Source: Pseudanabaena sp. UBA1465
GTDB lineage: Bacteria > Cyanobacteriota > Cyanobacteriia > Pseudanabaenales > Pseudanabaenaceae
Assembly: GCA_002325645.1 (NCBI GenBank)
Contig: DCSN01000086.1
Span: forward strand, 1-18,824
Direction: 5' to 3'
DNA: 18,824 nucleotides
Below, one piece after another: positions 6,317 to 14,884 of this stretch (position 1 is its first letter; the number at the start of each line of letters is the position of its first letter). Both the position numbers and the translations under genes were made by a program. Under the pieces are notes generated by a model. It made no database searches and was not told where the DNA came from. It saw only the letters and a program-made list of their open reading frames with translations.

Positions 6317-7093
6317 TTACAACATAAATGTGCGTGCATCATTAGTTACATCTGTATTCACCACATTGTCAGATTCCAGATTGCCATCTACTAAGTTAAC
6401 AATGCGATCGGCCACATCAAGGATGCGGTTATCGTGAGTCACCATCAGAATCGTAATATTTTCCTCTTTAGCCATTTTTTGCATCAACGTCACCACATCG
6501 CGACCAGATTTTTTATCCAAGGCTGCGGTTGGTTCATCCGCCAGAATTAACTTGGGACGGTTAACTAAGGCTCGCGCGATCGCCACCCTCTGTTTCTGTC
6601 CTCCCGAAAGCTCATGGGGTCTATAGTCAATCCTTTCCCCTAACCCAAGGGCTGTTAATACTTCAGCAGCTTTTTTTGATCCCATCGCATTCCCCCCTTC
6701 ATGGGTAAATAAATCCGTTGACATCATTACATTTTGTCTGGCTGTTAACGAATGAAAAAGATTATGAGCCTGAAATATAAAACCAATATTTTTACGAATC
6801 TGGACTAATTTCTTAGGATGCAAATCCCTAAGCTCCTGCCCCAAAACTTGCAAACTTCCATCTTGAATCGTGCGTAAAGCCCCGATTAAAGTCAAAAGCG
6901 TAGTCTTACCCGATCCTGATGGCCCCGTCAAAATTACGATCTGCCCAGGATAGACATTTAAATTGATGTCAAATAAAACCTGCTTAAATAAATCACCTTC
7001 GCCATAGTGAAAATTTAAGTTGCGAATTTGGATTGATGGCTCTATCGTTGAAGATAAAGGCGTTAACAAAGATGCAGACTGAGTTTCAGGCAT
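6317..7093 (-). CDS. devA: DevA-type ABC transporter ATP-binding protein
   Basis: This is a 258-aa ATPase of the MacB/LolD type, closest in my reading to DevA, the nucleotide-binding subunit of DevBCA exporters that move glycolipids or other envelope compounds with TolC. All ATPase motifs are intact: Walker A GPSGSGKT (57-64), Q-loop Q108, signature LSGGQ (162-166), Walker B LILADEP (182-188) and H-loop H220. The N-terminal SIQIRNLNFHYGEGDLFKQVLFDINL and the C-terminal DRIVNLVDGNLESD fit the family. In the classical cluster devA follows devB (membrane fusion) and devC (permease). Here neither is present, and the gene begins directly after a divergent AT-rich promoter region. The partner subunits must be encoded elsewhere, or the gene is a solo copy. 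The name may change to a generic LolD-like ATPase. Confidence 0.85.
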   Translation of the reverse strand: MPETQSASLLTPLSSTIEPSIQIRNLNFHYGEGDLFKQVLFDINLNVYPGQIVILTGPSGSGKTTLLTLIGALRTIQDGSLQVLGQELRDLHPKKLVQIRKNIGFIFQAHNLFHSLTARQNVMMSTDLFTHEGGNAMGSKKAAEVLTALGLGERIDYRPHELSGGQKQRVAIARALVNRPKLILADEPTAALDKKSGRDVVTLMQKMAKEENITILMVTHDNRILDVADRIVNLVDGNLESDNVVNTDVTNDARTFML

Positions 7094-7235
7094 ACATTAC
7101 AAAATAAAAGATTTATTTAGACTATTTACGAATCTATCAGACTATATTAATTATAAGTAGCTAGATATAAATAAGCTTAGAATCTAGAATCCTAAATCAC
7201 CCGCTACGTTGATTATTCATCAAAGGTTCCAACCT

Positions 7236-7790
7236 ATGGCCTCACGAACCTTAGTTAAAAATTATCTTGCTCAATGGATGCAGATGGGCAAAACCATTAG
7301 TTTATCCAACCAAACAGAGAAAATTTATATCTATAAGATTTTACAGGGAGACAAATATTCACCGCTGTTCAATAGTCTCTGGGATGAAGTTAGTACGACA
7401 AAAGCTCAAGAAGCTTATTTGAGTGGCACTGACCAAACCATTAGCGATCTACTTAGCAATGAATGGGAAATCATTGCCTGCGCTCGGTGCAATTTACTTG
7501 TACCGACTTTAGATATGGGACCTCGCGCTCCCGTTTGTTGTCCCTGCGATGATTTGCCCAATCATCCCAATCTTGATTCTATTGCGCCTCGTATACCCAT
7601 CAAGTTATCGACACATCTTGATGCTCTATGCGATCGCCTAGCTCAAAAATCTATGGATCAAGACCAAGAATCCCACGCAGTCGCATCCGATGCAACCTAT
7701 ACCTCTCAAGAAGAGGATCAGCAGACCATAAGCAATCTCAGGGGTTCAATGTTAAAACTAGTCAAGGTTAACTCTTCCACAGAGCCGTAA
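7236..7790 (+). CDS. Hypothetical protein with a cysteine cluster
   Basis: I do not recognise this 184-aa soluble protein. The N-terminal half (MASRTLVKNYLAQWMQMGKTI) looks helical. In the middle, CARCNLLVPTLDMGPRAPVCCPCDD places cysteines at 82, 85, 101, 102 and 104, a CxxC-N15-CCxC arrangement that could bind zinc or an iron-sulfur centre. The C-terminal third is acidic, Ser/Gln-rich and probably disordered. I chose the ATG at 7236, which has AAAGG 9 bp upstream (7222-7226); an in-frame TTG at 7209 is a weaker option. It lies divergent from the devA-like gene across an AT-rich 142-bp gap, which has a TATAAAT box at 7166-7172 as a possible -10. It precedes the groES promoter on the same strand. 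Composition does not stand out from the neighbours. Function unknown. Confidence 0.8.
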   Translation: MASRTLVKNYLAQWMQMGKTISLSNQTEKIYIYKILQGDKYSPLFNSLWDEVSTTKAQEAYLSGTDQTISDLLSNEWEIIACARCNLLVPTLDMGPRAPVCCPCDDLPNHPNLDSIAPRIPIKLSTHLDALCDRLAQKSMDQDQESHAVASDATYTSQEEDQQTISNLRGSMLKLVKVNSSTEP

Positions 7791-7866
7791 TGGCTAAAGC
7801 TGTCTGGCAACCCATAGATGCAGTTCGGTAAACCACACTATAGACATTGCAACCCTTTCGGTTAAA

Positions 7867-7893
7867 TTGGCACTCAGTCACCTAGAGTGCTAA
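7867..7893 (+). promoter_or_regulatory. CIRCE operator of groESL (HrcA binding site)
   Basis: TTGGCACTC, nine bases, then GAGTGCTAA matches the CIRCE consensus TTAGCACTC-N9-GAGTGCTAA with one difference (G for A at position 3 of the left half). It ends 48 bp before the groES ATG. CIRCE is bound by the heat-shock repressor HrcA, so this operon is expected to be de-repressed by heat. A possible -10 (TATAGA, 7839-7844) lies upstream, but no convincing -35 goes with it. Confidence 0.95.
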
Positions 7894-7941
7894 ACCACTC
7901 TAGACAAAGCCAAAAAATGCTAGTCAACTGAGTGAATACCA

Positions 7942-8253
7942 ATGGCAACCACGACATTAAACGTAACTACCGTAAAGCCTTTAGCCGATCGCGTATTTAT
8001 CAAAGTAAGCGCTAAAGAAGAAAGAACCGCAGGTGGAATTTTCTTGCCTGAGACTGCAAAAGAAAAGCCCCAAGTTGGCGAAATCGCCGCCGTAGGACCT
8101 GGCAAACTCGATGACAAAGGCGATCGCCAAGCCCTCGAAGTCAAGATTGGCGATAAAGTTCTGTACTCCAAATATGCTGGCACTGACATCAAACTCGGCA
8201 CAGATGAGTATGTGTTGTTAGCTGAAAAAGATATTTTAGCGATCGTTTCCTAG
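7942..8253 (+). CDS. groES: Co-chaperonin GroES
   Basis: GroES is the 10-kDa heptameric lid of the GroEL folding chamber. The 103-aa length is normal for cyanobacteria. The chain begins with VKPLADRVFIKV, continues with the mobile loop that docks on GroEL (EERTAGGIFLPETAKEKP, about 26-43), then VGEIAAVGPGK for the roof loop region, and GDKVLYSKYAGTDIKLGTDEYVLLAEKDILAIVS. It starts at the ATG at 7942, downstream of a CIRCE operator, and is followed 71 bp later by groEL in the same direction. A perfect 17-bp hairpin begins at the base right after its stop codon. Confidence 0.98.
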   Translation: MATTTLNVTTVKPLADRVFIKVSAKEERTAGGIFLPETAKEKPQVGEIAAVGPGKLDDKGDRQALEVKIGDKVLYSKYAGTDIKLGTDEYVLLAEKDILAIVS

Positions 8254-8290
8254 TTGATTTTGGAGAGTGCTTCGCACTCTCCAAAATCAA
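8254..8290 (+). repeat. Perfect 17-bp hairpin between groES and groEL
   Basis: Seventeen-base arms (8254-8270 and 8274-8290) pair perfectly around TTC, starting immediately after the groES TAG. The stem top is GAGTGC-TTC-GCACTC, so it carries the same hexamers as the CIRCE half-sites but in the opposite order. No T-tract follows (AATATTTACC). It ends 34 bp before the groEL ATG. It could cause partial termination or protect a processed groES mRNA end. Confidence 0.85.
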
Positions 8291-8324
8291 AATATTTACC
8301 AATTATCAATTACCCAAAAAAATT

Positions 8325-9959
<1,635 letters not shown>

Positions 9960-9965
9960 TCAATA

Positions 9966-9982
9966 CCCCGCCTTCGGCGGGG
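9966..9982 (+). terminator. Short GC-rich hairpin directly after groEL
   Basis: CCCCGCC-TTC-GGCGGGG, a 7-bp stem with a UUCG-type top, begins 6 bp after the groEL stop. It has no T-tract and is followed 9 bp later by a full terminator, so it may stabilise the 3' end. Confidence 0.6.
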
Positions 9983-9991
9983 AAACACTCT

Positions 9992-10023
9992 AAAAAAGAG
10001 ACTGCTTTAGCAGTCTCTTTTTT
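9992..10023. terminator. Bidirectional intrinsic terminator between groEL and the O-antigen-ligase-like gene
   Basis: Fourteen-base arms flank TTTA, with an A6 run on the left and a T8 run (10017-10024) on the right. It therefore reads as a U-tracted terminator for groEL on the plus strand and for the convergent membrane-protein gene on the minus strand. Confidence 0.93.
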
Positions 10024-10033
10024 TATAAAAATT

Positions 10034-11401
10034 TTATGATAAGTTTTGGCGATCGCGATGGTTTAGGCGCGAATGAACTCCCCCGATCGCACCAAGTAAT
10101 ATCCAAGCGATCGCATTCAGACGCAGATCAAACACAGTTACATCGACGGTATTAAACGCAATAAAAGCACTAAAGGCAAGAAGATAACCAAATAAAATTT
10201 GGCGATCGCTACTGGGATCTTGACTGGGCGCTTGCATAAAATTTCTTACGGATTGAAACATGATTGAACCAACCAAAATGACTAGGATCAAGGTCGTGGG
10301 TATACCAACCTCAGCCGATAGCATTAGGAATAGATTATGGGCATGTCCTAAATAAATTTGAGCATGGGCCTTGTACAACGGCGGGAAAGTTTGCAAACCC
10401 CATCCCGTCCAAGGCTTTTGCTGAGCCAAGTTCCATGCGTATTCCCAAATAGCGACCCGACTATTTGCATAGGGTTCAGGATACATTTGCCCGTTAATTC
10501 TTGCCCACATTGCATAGGGAACAATTTGGCGGAACCAACCTTGAAATGGCTCACCAGCAAAGGCTGCCCCCATCACAATGCTGGCGATCGCTGCTAAAAA
10601 TGCGACGATGAGGCGTTGACCGTAAAAAAGCATCAGCGCTAAAGCTGCTAATAGTAACGTTAACCAGCCATTACGCGAACTGGTGTAAAAAATGCAGACT
10701 AAATTTAATAAAATGCTTGTACTAAGCACCATCACAGACAACGCTTGTTTACTCTGCTTTTGATTCCCAGATTTTTGATTCCCAGATTTTTGTTGCCAAA
10801 CTTCACATAAAAGAACTGTCCCAAGAATCAAAACTATTACTAAATAACCTGCAAAAAAATTTGCATGGGTAAAGGTTGCAGTCATTCTCTCTATAGTGTC
10901 TGGGGCTTTTAAAGAAATATCAGTCACAGAAAAATTGATCTGCTTTGACCAATTCAGAAAATTTTGTCCTAACCCAATTACGCTGTTAAAAATTGAGCCA
11001 GTTACCATAATCCAAGCCAGTCTCCGCAATTGTGCGGCTGTCTGCAAAACTAGGCGCAATGCTAAAAAAAGTAAGACAAAGGGAATGTAATTAGCCGCAC
11101 CTCCTAACGAGTTGAGGGGATCGCTTGACCATAGACAGGTAATCGCCAGCCAAACACAGAAGCATAAAAATAATTGCCCAAGGCGATCGCTAGTAATTTT
11201 TCGCCAATAATGCCACCAAGTAGTGAGAATTACAAAAGCTAGTGGTAAAGATGCTGGCAGTCCATTAATGTGAATTAATGCTATTCCCCATTGCAAGCCG
11301 AGCCATGCCCATTGCAAATTGGGATCGGGATGTAGACACTTTCTAAATCTAATTTTCAATCTAAATAAATGTTTGATTTCTGATATAGAGAACTTACGCA
11401 T
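10034..11401 (-). CDS. O-antigen ligase / polymerase-like membrane protein (Wzy_C family)
   Basis: This 455-aa polytopic protein has roughly ten or more hydrophobic segments. It carries the signature region of the O-antigen ligase superfamily near the C-terminus: NSRVAIWEYAWNLAQQKPWTGWGLQTF, then GHAHNLFLMLSAEVGIPTTL, where the H-x-H-N-x-x-L pattern is typical. Members transfer or polymerise lipid-linked glycans at the periplasmic face; in cyanobacteria the same fold also includes IctB-like proteins, but I see nothing that favours IctB. The FTHANFFAGYLVIVLIL segment is another family-like motif. A hydrophilic loop contains a 15-bp tandem duplication (10761-10790) giving SGNQKSGNQK. The gene follows the HD-type gene by 8 bp, is the last in a three-gene minus-strand unit, and ends at the shared terminator. 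Substrate unknown. Confidence 0.85.
   Translation of the reverse strand: MRKFSISEIKHLFRLKIRFRKCLHPDPNLQWAWLGLQWGIALIHINGLPASLPLAFVILTTWWHYWRKITSDRLGQLFLCFCVWLAITCLWSSDPLNSLGGAANYIPFVLLFLALRLVLQTAAQLRRLAWIMVTGSIFNSVIGLGQNFLNWSKQINFSVTDISLKAPDTIERMTATFTHANFFAGYLVIVLILGTVLLCEVWQQKSGNQKSGNQKQSKQALSVMVLSTSILLNLVCIFYTSSRNGWLTLLLAALALMLFYGQRLIVAFLAAIASIVMGAAFAGEPFQGWFRQIVPYAMWARINGQMYPEPYANSRVAIWEYAWNLAQQKPWTGWGLQTFPPLYKAHAQIYLGHAHNLFLMLSAEVGIPTTLILVILVGSIMFQSVRNFMQAPSQDPSSDRQILFGYLLAFSAFIAFNTVDVTVFDLRLNAIAWILLGAIGGVHSRLNHRDRQNLS
10761..10790 (-). repeat. 15-bp in-frame tandem duplication inside the ligase-like gene
   Basis: TGATTCCCAGATTTT occurs twice in a row. On the coding strand it adds a repeated KSGNQ pentapeptide in a hydrophilic loop between membrane segments, so the frame is kept. 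Confidence 0.9.
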
Positions 11402-11409
11402 TCTAAAAT

Positions 11410-12768
11410 TTATGGTGCAAGGGAAGCTTTACGAGAATCAAATAACTGCAACACAGCATTTTTGATAGTTTTAATCACATAGGGATCACAACTAGCAATT
11501 AATTGCTCATGGGTCAGATTACCTTTAAAAAATTCTTTAGATAATTTCAACATTCTTTGCATTTCAGGAAACCCGATGGACTTCACCATAAAAGTTGCTA
11601 CGGGTGAATTTTTGACATCATAACTAGAGTCAACCGTGCGCCCCTTATCTAGCAACTCTAAGACCTCGGCTTCGATGGGAGAATTAGGTTTAAAGGGTTC
11701 TTCAATTTCTGGCAAAAACTGCTCCAAGCCGACAACGAGCTTATCTTCTCGCGGTAATTCTCCCATCATCGTGGAGAGGGGAATATCATCACCAATGCGA
11801 AAGGATAGGGCTTCTAAGATGGCGATCGAAGTTAATTTTGTCCCTAAATACAATCGGGACACCTCTAGATTTTGTTTGGTTTGAGCAAGTAATTTGTAAT
11901 AGCTTTTTTCATCTGGCTCATTGCGATAGCGCCTAAACACGATTTCAGGGGCAAGAAAGTTCATAAAACCTTCCATTTTTTGCATGGAAACTCGATAACC
12001 ATGCACAGTATAGGAATTGACATTCTTCAAATCATGGTTGGTTTCAGGAATTAAATTCCAAGTGTTATTCAGAAAATGGGATGAATTAGTACTCGCAAAA
12101 TTCTCGACATCGCGATTTGATAAACGCACAGATCGTTTGACGATTTCCGCGATTTGATCATCATCCCAACCCAACTCAAATTCTTCGTTAGCATTAACTA
12201 ATCGCCCAAATAACAGATCCGATGAGGTCAAGCCCGCAACGGGTTGAGGACGAAAGGGAATGGTGGCTTCAATACAGGCAGCTATTTCGGTTAATTTGTT
12301 TAGAGGCAGAATTGGTTCTAGAGCTTTACCAGCAATAAGTGCGCTCAGAAATTCATTTTGTCCAGACATGGGTAAGAGGGGCTGACCATGACTAAACCCA
12401 AAGAGCATCAATACCACTTTAAAAATTATATCTTCTTGCAGTTCGGGCGGATCAAGGATGACTAGTTGTTCACGATCTTCTTTAATGTAGGGAGAGATAT
12501 AGCGGCTAATGTTAACGCTGATGCCTTGATCGACCTGCACATAAACCAGATCGTGGAATAGTGCTGATATTACCTCGATCGCATCTCCCCCAGCACCAAC
12601 CTCAAAAATGTGATTTGGTGTATGGAATGATCGCCAAGGTCCAGTCATGGTTTGAATGATCAAATTGGAGATTTTGGTCAATTGCTCTTGATCGGCTTGA
12701 CCTTGCAAGTCGGCGATCGCTTTTGTCAAGCAATCTAGACATTTTTGTTTATCCGTTGCAATACTCAT
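11410..12768 (-). CDS. HD-type metal-dependent phosphohydrolase-like protein with long C-terminal extension
   Basis: The N-terminal half resembles a group of predicted HD-superfamily phosphohydrolases (COG4339-like). WRSFHTPNHIFEV holds H49 and H53, then ALFHDLVYVQVD holds the H72-D73 doublet. CIEATIPFRPQ and VRLSNRDVENF (D220) would supply the later helix residues. HD enzymes cleave phosphoester bonds in nucleotides or second messengers, but the substrate here is unknown. Residues from about 260 to 452 form a long helical region with no motif I recognise. I chose the ATG at 12768 because GGAGAG lies 6 bp before it. An ATG at 12811-12813 overlaps the stop of the upstream Nudix gene (TAATG) and would add 15 residues, but has no ribosome site; translation coupling there cannot be excluded. 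It lies 8 bp before the ligase-like gene. Confidence 0.75.
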   Translation of the reverse strand: MSIATDKQKCLDCLTKAIADLQGQADQEQLTKISNLIIQTMTGPWRSFHTPNHIFEVGAGGDAIEVISALFHDLVYVQVDQGISVNISRYISPYIKEDREQLVILDPPELQEDIIFKVVLMLFGFSHGQPLLPMSGQNEFLSALIAGKALEPILPLNKLTEIAACIEATIPFRPQPVAGLTSSDLLFGRLVNANEEFELGWDDDQIAEIVKRSVRLSNRDVENFASTNSSHFLNNTWNLIPETNHDLKNVNSYTVHGYRVSMQKMEGFMNFLAPEIVFRRYRNEPDEKSYYKLLAQTKQNLEVSRLYLGTKLTSIAILEALSFRIGDDIPLSTMMGELPREDKLVVGLEQFLPEIEEPFKPNSPIEAEVLELLDKGRTVDSSYDVKNSPVATFMVKSIGFPEMQRMLKLSKEFFKGNLTHEQLIASCDPYVIKTIKNAVLQLFDSRKASLAP

Positions 12769-12774
12769 CCAATT

Positions 12775-12780
12775 CTCTCC
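12775..12780 (-). promoter_or_regulatory. Shine-Dalgarno site that decides the HD-type gene start
   Basis: On the minus strand GGAGAG precedes the ATG at 12768 by 6 bp. The alternative ATG at 12813, overlapping the Nudix stop, has no such site. Confidence 0.6.
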
Positions 12781-12812
12781 GCATTTAAAACTTTCACGAA
12801 GCACCACACACA

Positions 12813-13289
12813 TTACAACATATTAATACGGCTCCTTGAAGATGCTAGAAAATCTAACATGATCTGTTGATGACTGGGGGCAAGGGGACGTTTTTCTAAA
12901 GCTTGGCAAGAGTAATGGGAACCACTAGCAATCTCTGAGGCGGACAGAAAATCCATATCCCAGCCTTCATTGAGTTCAAGTCGATCTAGCCCTACATCTA
13001 AAGCCCCATAGAATACATAACGCTGTACTTGCTCGCCTAAATAGCTCCGAAAGAAGCTAATTTGTTTAGGAATATAGCCGATTTCCTCCTGCAATTCGCG
13101 ACAAATTCCTATGGTGGGCTTTTCGTCAGGGTCAAGATGCCCACCAAACATTGTCCACACCCCAGGATGGACGATAGTGGGGATGTCATCTCGCAACTGC
13201 ATCAAGAATTTATCTTGATATTGCAATATGGCGATCGCGACTAGACGCATTCCTGTAATAGGAGATGGTAGATCTATCTCATTACTCAT
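12813..13289 (-). CDS. Nudix hydrolase
   Basis: This 158-aa protein has a complete Nudix box, Gx5Ex7REUxEExGU, at residues 50-72: G50, E56, then R64-E65-L66, E68-E69 and I70-G71-Y72. Nudix enzymes hydrolyse nucleoside diphosphates linked to another group, with the RE..EE glutamates binding magnesium. The flanking parts fit too: a first strand MRLVAIAILQYQDKFLMQLRDD and PGVWTMFGGHLDPDEKP before the box. The substrate cannot be read from sequence. It is the first gene of a minus-strand unit with the HD-type and ligase-like genes. A 13-bp tandem repeat begins 30 bp upstream of its ATG, and no clear Shine-Dalgarno is visible. Confidence 0.93.
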   Translation of the reverse strand: MSNEIDLPSPITGMRLVAIAILQYQDKFLMQLRDDIPTIVHPGVWTMFGGHLDPDEKPTIGICRELQEEIGYIPKQISFFRSYLGEQVQRYVFYGALDVGLDRLELNEGWDMDFLSASEIASGSHYSCQALEKRPLAPSHQQIMLDFLASSRSRINML

Positions 13290-13318
13290 GATTCATTAAG
13301 TTTGAGCTTGTGTACATC

Positions 13319-13383
13319 GTAATTTTGGCTTGTAATTTTGGCTTGTAATTTTGGCTTGTAATTTTGGCTTGTAATTTTGGCTT
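13319..13383. repeat. Five perfect 13-bp tandem repeats
   Basis: GTAATTTTGGCTT occurs five times in a row with no mismatch; on the minus strand the unit is AAGCCAAAATTAC. The last copy runs into a small palindrome, TTGGCT-TG-AGCCAA (13377-13390). The array lies 30 bp upstream of the Nudix start codon, in the leader or promoter of the Nudix/HD/ligase operon. It has no spacers, so it is not CRISPR. Confidence 0.96.
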
Positions 13384-13421
13384 GAGCCAATCTTATTACA
13401 GCGCTTTGCGCTCAAACCAAA

Positions 13422-13475
13422 ACCAAGGAAATTTTTAAAAGCGTTGCTTTGCAAAGCTTTTAAAAATTCCTTGGT
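13422..13475. repeat. Imperfect 20-bp inverted repeat
   Basis: Left arm 13422-13442 and right arm 13456-13475 (ACCAAGGAA...TTTTAAAAGC) match except for one extra A on the left. The loop holds a second self-complementary stretch, GCTTTGCAAAGC. It lies well upstream of both divergent genes. Confidence 0.7.
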
Positions 13476-13530
13476 AAGACCCAACTCGATTCTTCGGTTT
13501 ATCACCTGCTTTGTACCTAAATAAAGCACC

Positions 13531-13567
13531 GATTTTTATAGCGCGGCAAAGCAGCGCTATAAAAATC
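13531..13567. repeat. 14-bp hairpin in the leader region of the M16 gene
   Basis: GATTTTTATAGCGC and its exact complement flank GGCAAAGCA. It ends 48 bp before the TTG start of the M16 gene, so it would be in that gene's leader if transcription starts upstream. Confidence 0.7.
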
Positions 13568-13615
13568 ACTGGTAAAATATTTCAAAGGTTTAACTTGTAA
13601 TTAGGTAAAAAAGAT

Positions 13616-14878
13616 TTGTCTCTAGCAGTCTCACAACGCATTAGCGATCGCTTGGTACTACCCAATGGTCTTGTTGTTTTAGTAACCGAAAATTTGACGG
13701 CTGATATTATTGCAGCCCGTTGCTTTTTTGCAGGTGGTGAGCGCGTAGAAACTCTTGCCAAATCTGGACTTACCCATTTAGTCGCATCATTACTAACACG
13801 CGGCACTGAGCGCTATTCCTCTTTAGAAATTGCCGAACAGGTGGAATCCATTGGCGCATCCTTGGGAACTGAAGCTTCTAGTGATTATTTTGTATTGTCA
13901 TTGAAAACCATCACCTCAGATTTTCATGAGATGTTGCTTTTAGGATCGGAAATTTTGCGATCGCCTAGTTTTCCCAGTAGCGAACTTGATCTTGAAAGAC
14001 GGCTCACCATCCAATCGATCCGATCGCAGCAGGAGCGACCCTTTACGATTGCCTACGATCACCTCCAGAAATTAATGTATGGCGAGCATCCCTACGGTTT
14101 TTCGAGCTTGGGGACAGAAGCGAGTGTGAGCGCGATTACCCGTGATGATTTGGTGGATTTTCATCAAAAGCATTTGCGTCCCGATCAAATGGTGGTGAGC
14201 ATCGCGGGTAAGATTTCGCCCGCAAAAGCGATCGCCCTTGTCGAAGAAGCCTTTGGCGACTGGCAAAATTCTCAATCAAACGTGATTACTACACCTGAAC
14301 CCAAATTCCAACCCCTATTAGTTACCCATGAGCAGGACACTCAACAGGCGATCGTGGTGATCGGCTATCCTGCGCCCTCGGTACATTCGCCCGACTATGC
14401 CGCCCTTAAAATCATTTCGACCTATTTGGGCAATGGTTTATCGAGTCGCCTATTTGTGGAACTACGCGAAAAACGCGGACTTGCCTACGAAGTCTCAGCC
14501 TTTTATCCCACCCGTTTAGAAGCTTCGCAATTTATCGCCTATATCGGAACCGCCTCACAAAATACGGGCGTGGCTCTGGCAGGGTTACGCCATGAATGTG
14601 AGAGATTAGCATCGGAGACACTTACCGCCGAAGAGTTGAAAACCTGTAAGAGCAAGCTGCTCGGACAATATGCCCTCGGTAAGCAAACCAATAGTCAAAT
14701 CGCCCAAGTCTACGGCTGGTATGAGGTGATGGGCTTAGGTTTGGAATTCGATCGCCAATTTGTCGAAGCGATCGAAGGCGTGACAGTAGCAGATGTGCAG
14801 AATGCTGCCCAAAAGTATTTTACGACTCCCGCAATTTCGGTAGTTGGTTCGGCTGAGGCTCTCAAGCAAGTTCTTTAA
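13616..14878 (+). CDS. M16 peptidase-family protein lacking the HxxEH zinc motif
   Basis: The 420-aa protein has the two-lobe M16B layout. LPNGLVVLVTENLTADIIAARCFFAGGERVE opens the first lobe, and a second lobe carries QDTQQAIVVIGYPAPSV and LGNGLSSRLFVELREKRGLAYEVSAFY. The expected zinc motif HxxEH falls in SGLTHLVASLLTRGTERYSS: H54 is kept, but the glutamate is A57 and the second histidine S58. The protein should therefore not bind zinc normally. In many bacteria M16B enzymes are heterodimers in which one subunit lacks HxxEH and supplies substrate-binding R/Y residues (REKRGLAYEV here is a candidate). The catalytic partner is not in this window. The start is TTG at 13616 with AGG about 10 bp upstream; no ATG or GTG occurs before it in frame. 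The cysteine desulfurase gene follows closely. Confidence 0.87.
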   Translation: MSLAVSQRISDRLVLPNGLVVLVTENLTADIIAARCFFAGGERVETLAKSGLTHLVASLLTRGTERYSSLEIAEQVESIGASLGTEASSDYFVLSLKTITSDFHEMLLLGSEILRSPSFPSSELDLERRLTIQSIRSQQERPFTIAYDHLQKLMYGEHPYGFSSLGTEASVSAITRDDLVDFHQKHLRPDQMVVSIAGKISPAKAIALVEEAFGDWQNSQSNVITTPEPKFQPLLVTHEQDTQQAIVVIGYPAPSVHSPDYAALKIISTYLGNGLSSRLFVELREKRGLAYEVSAFYPTRLEASQFIAYIGTASQNTGVALAGLRHECERLASETLTAEELKTCKSKLLGQYALGKQTNSQIAQVYGWYEVMGLGLEFDRQFVEAIEGVTVADVQNAAQKYFTTPAISVVGSAEALKQVL

Positions 14879-14884
14879 ACATGG

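Larger units (their letters stand above)
13290..13615. other. 326-bp divergent intergenic region with tandem repeats and hairpins
   Basis: This region separates the Nudix operon (-) from the M16 gene (+). From left to right it contains five 13-bp tandem repeats, a GCGC-TTT-GCGC mini-hairpin (13401-13411), an imperfect 20-bp inverted repeat and a 14-bp hairpin. A 77-codon frame across it on the minus strand is not a credible gene, because a third of it is translated tandem repeat. Confidence 0.75.

Noticed and set aside
10034..11401. Assignment of the ligase-like protein as IctB
   Set aside because: It shares the general O-antigen ligase fold and motif, but nothing I can see is specific to IctB.
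13319..13383. Tandem repeats as a CRISPR array
   Set aside because: The 13-bp units are directly adjacent with no spacers, and no cas genes are present.
13296..13529. 77-codon minus-strand frame across the tandem repeats
   Set aside because: About a third is translation of the 13-bp repeat in changing frames (NYKPKL repeated), and another part reads through a hairpin. No ribosome site or family resemblance; not a gene.
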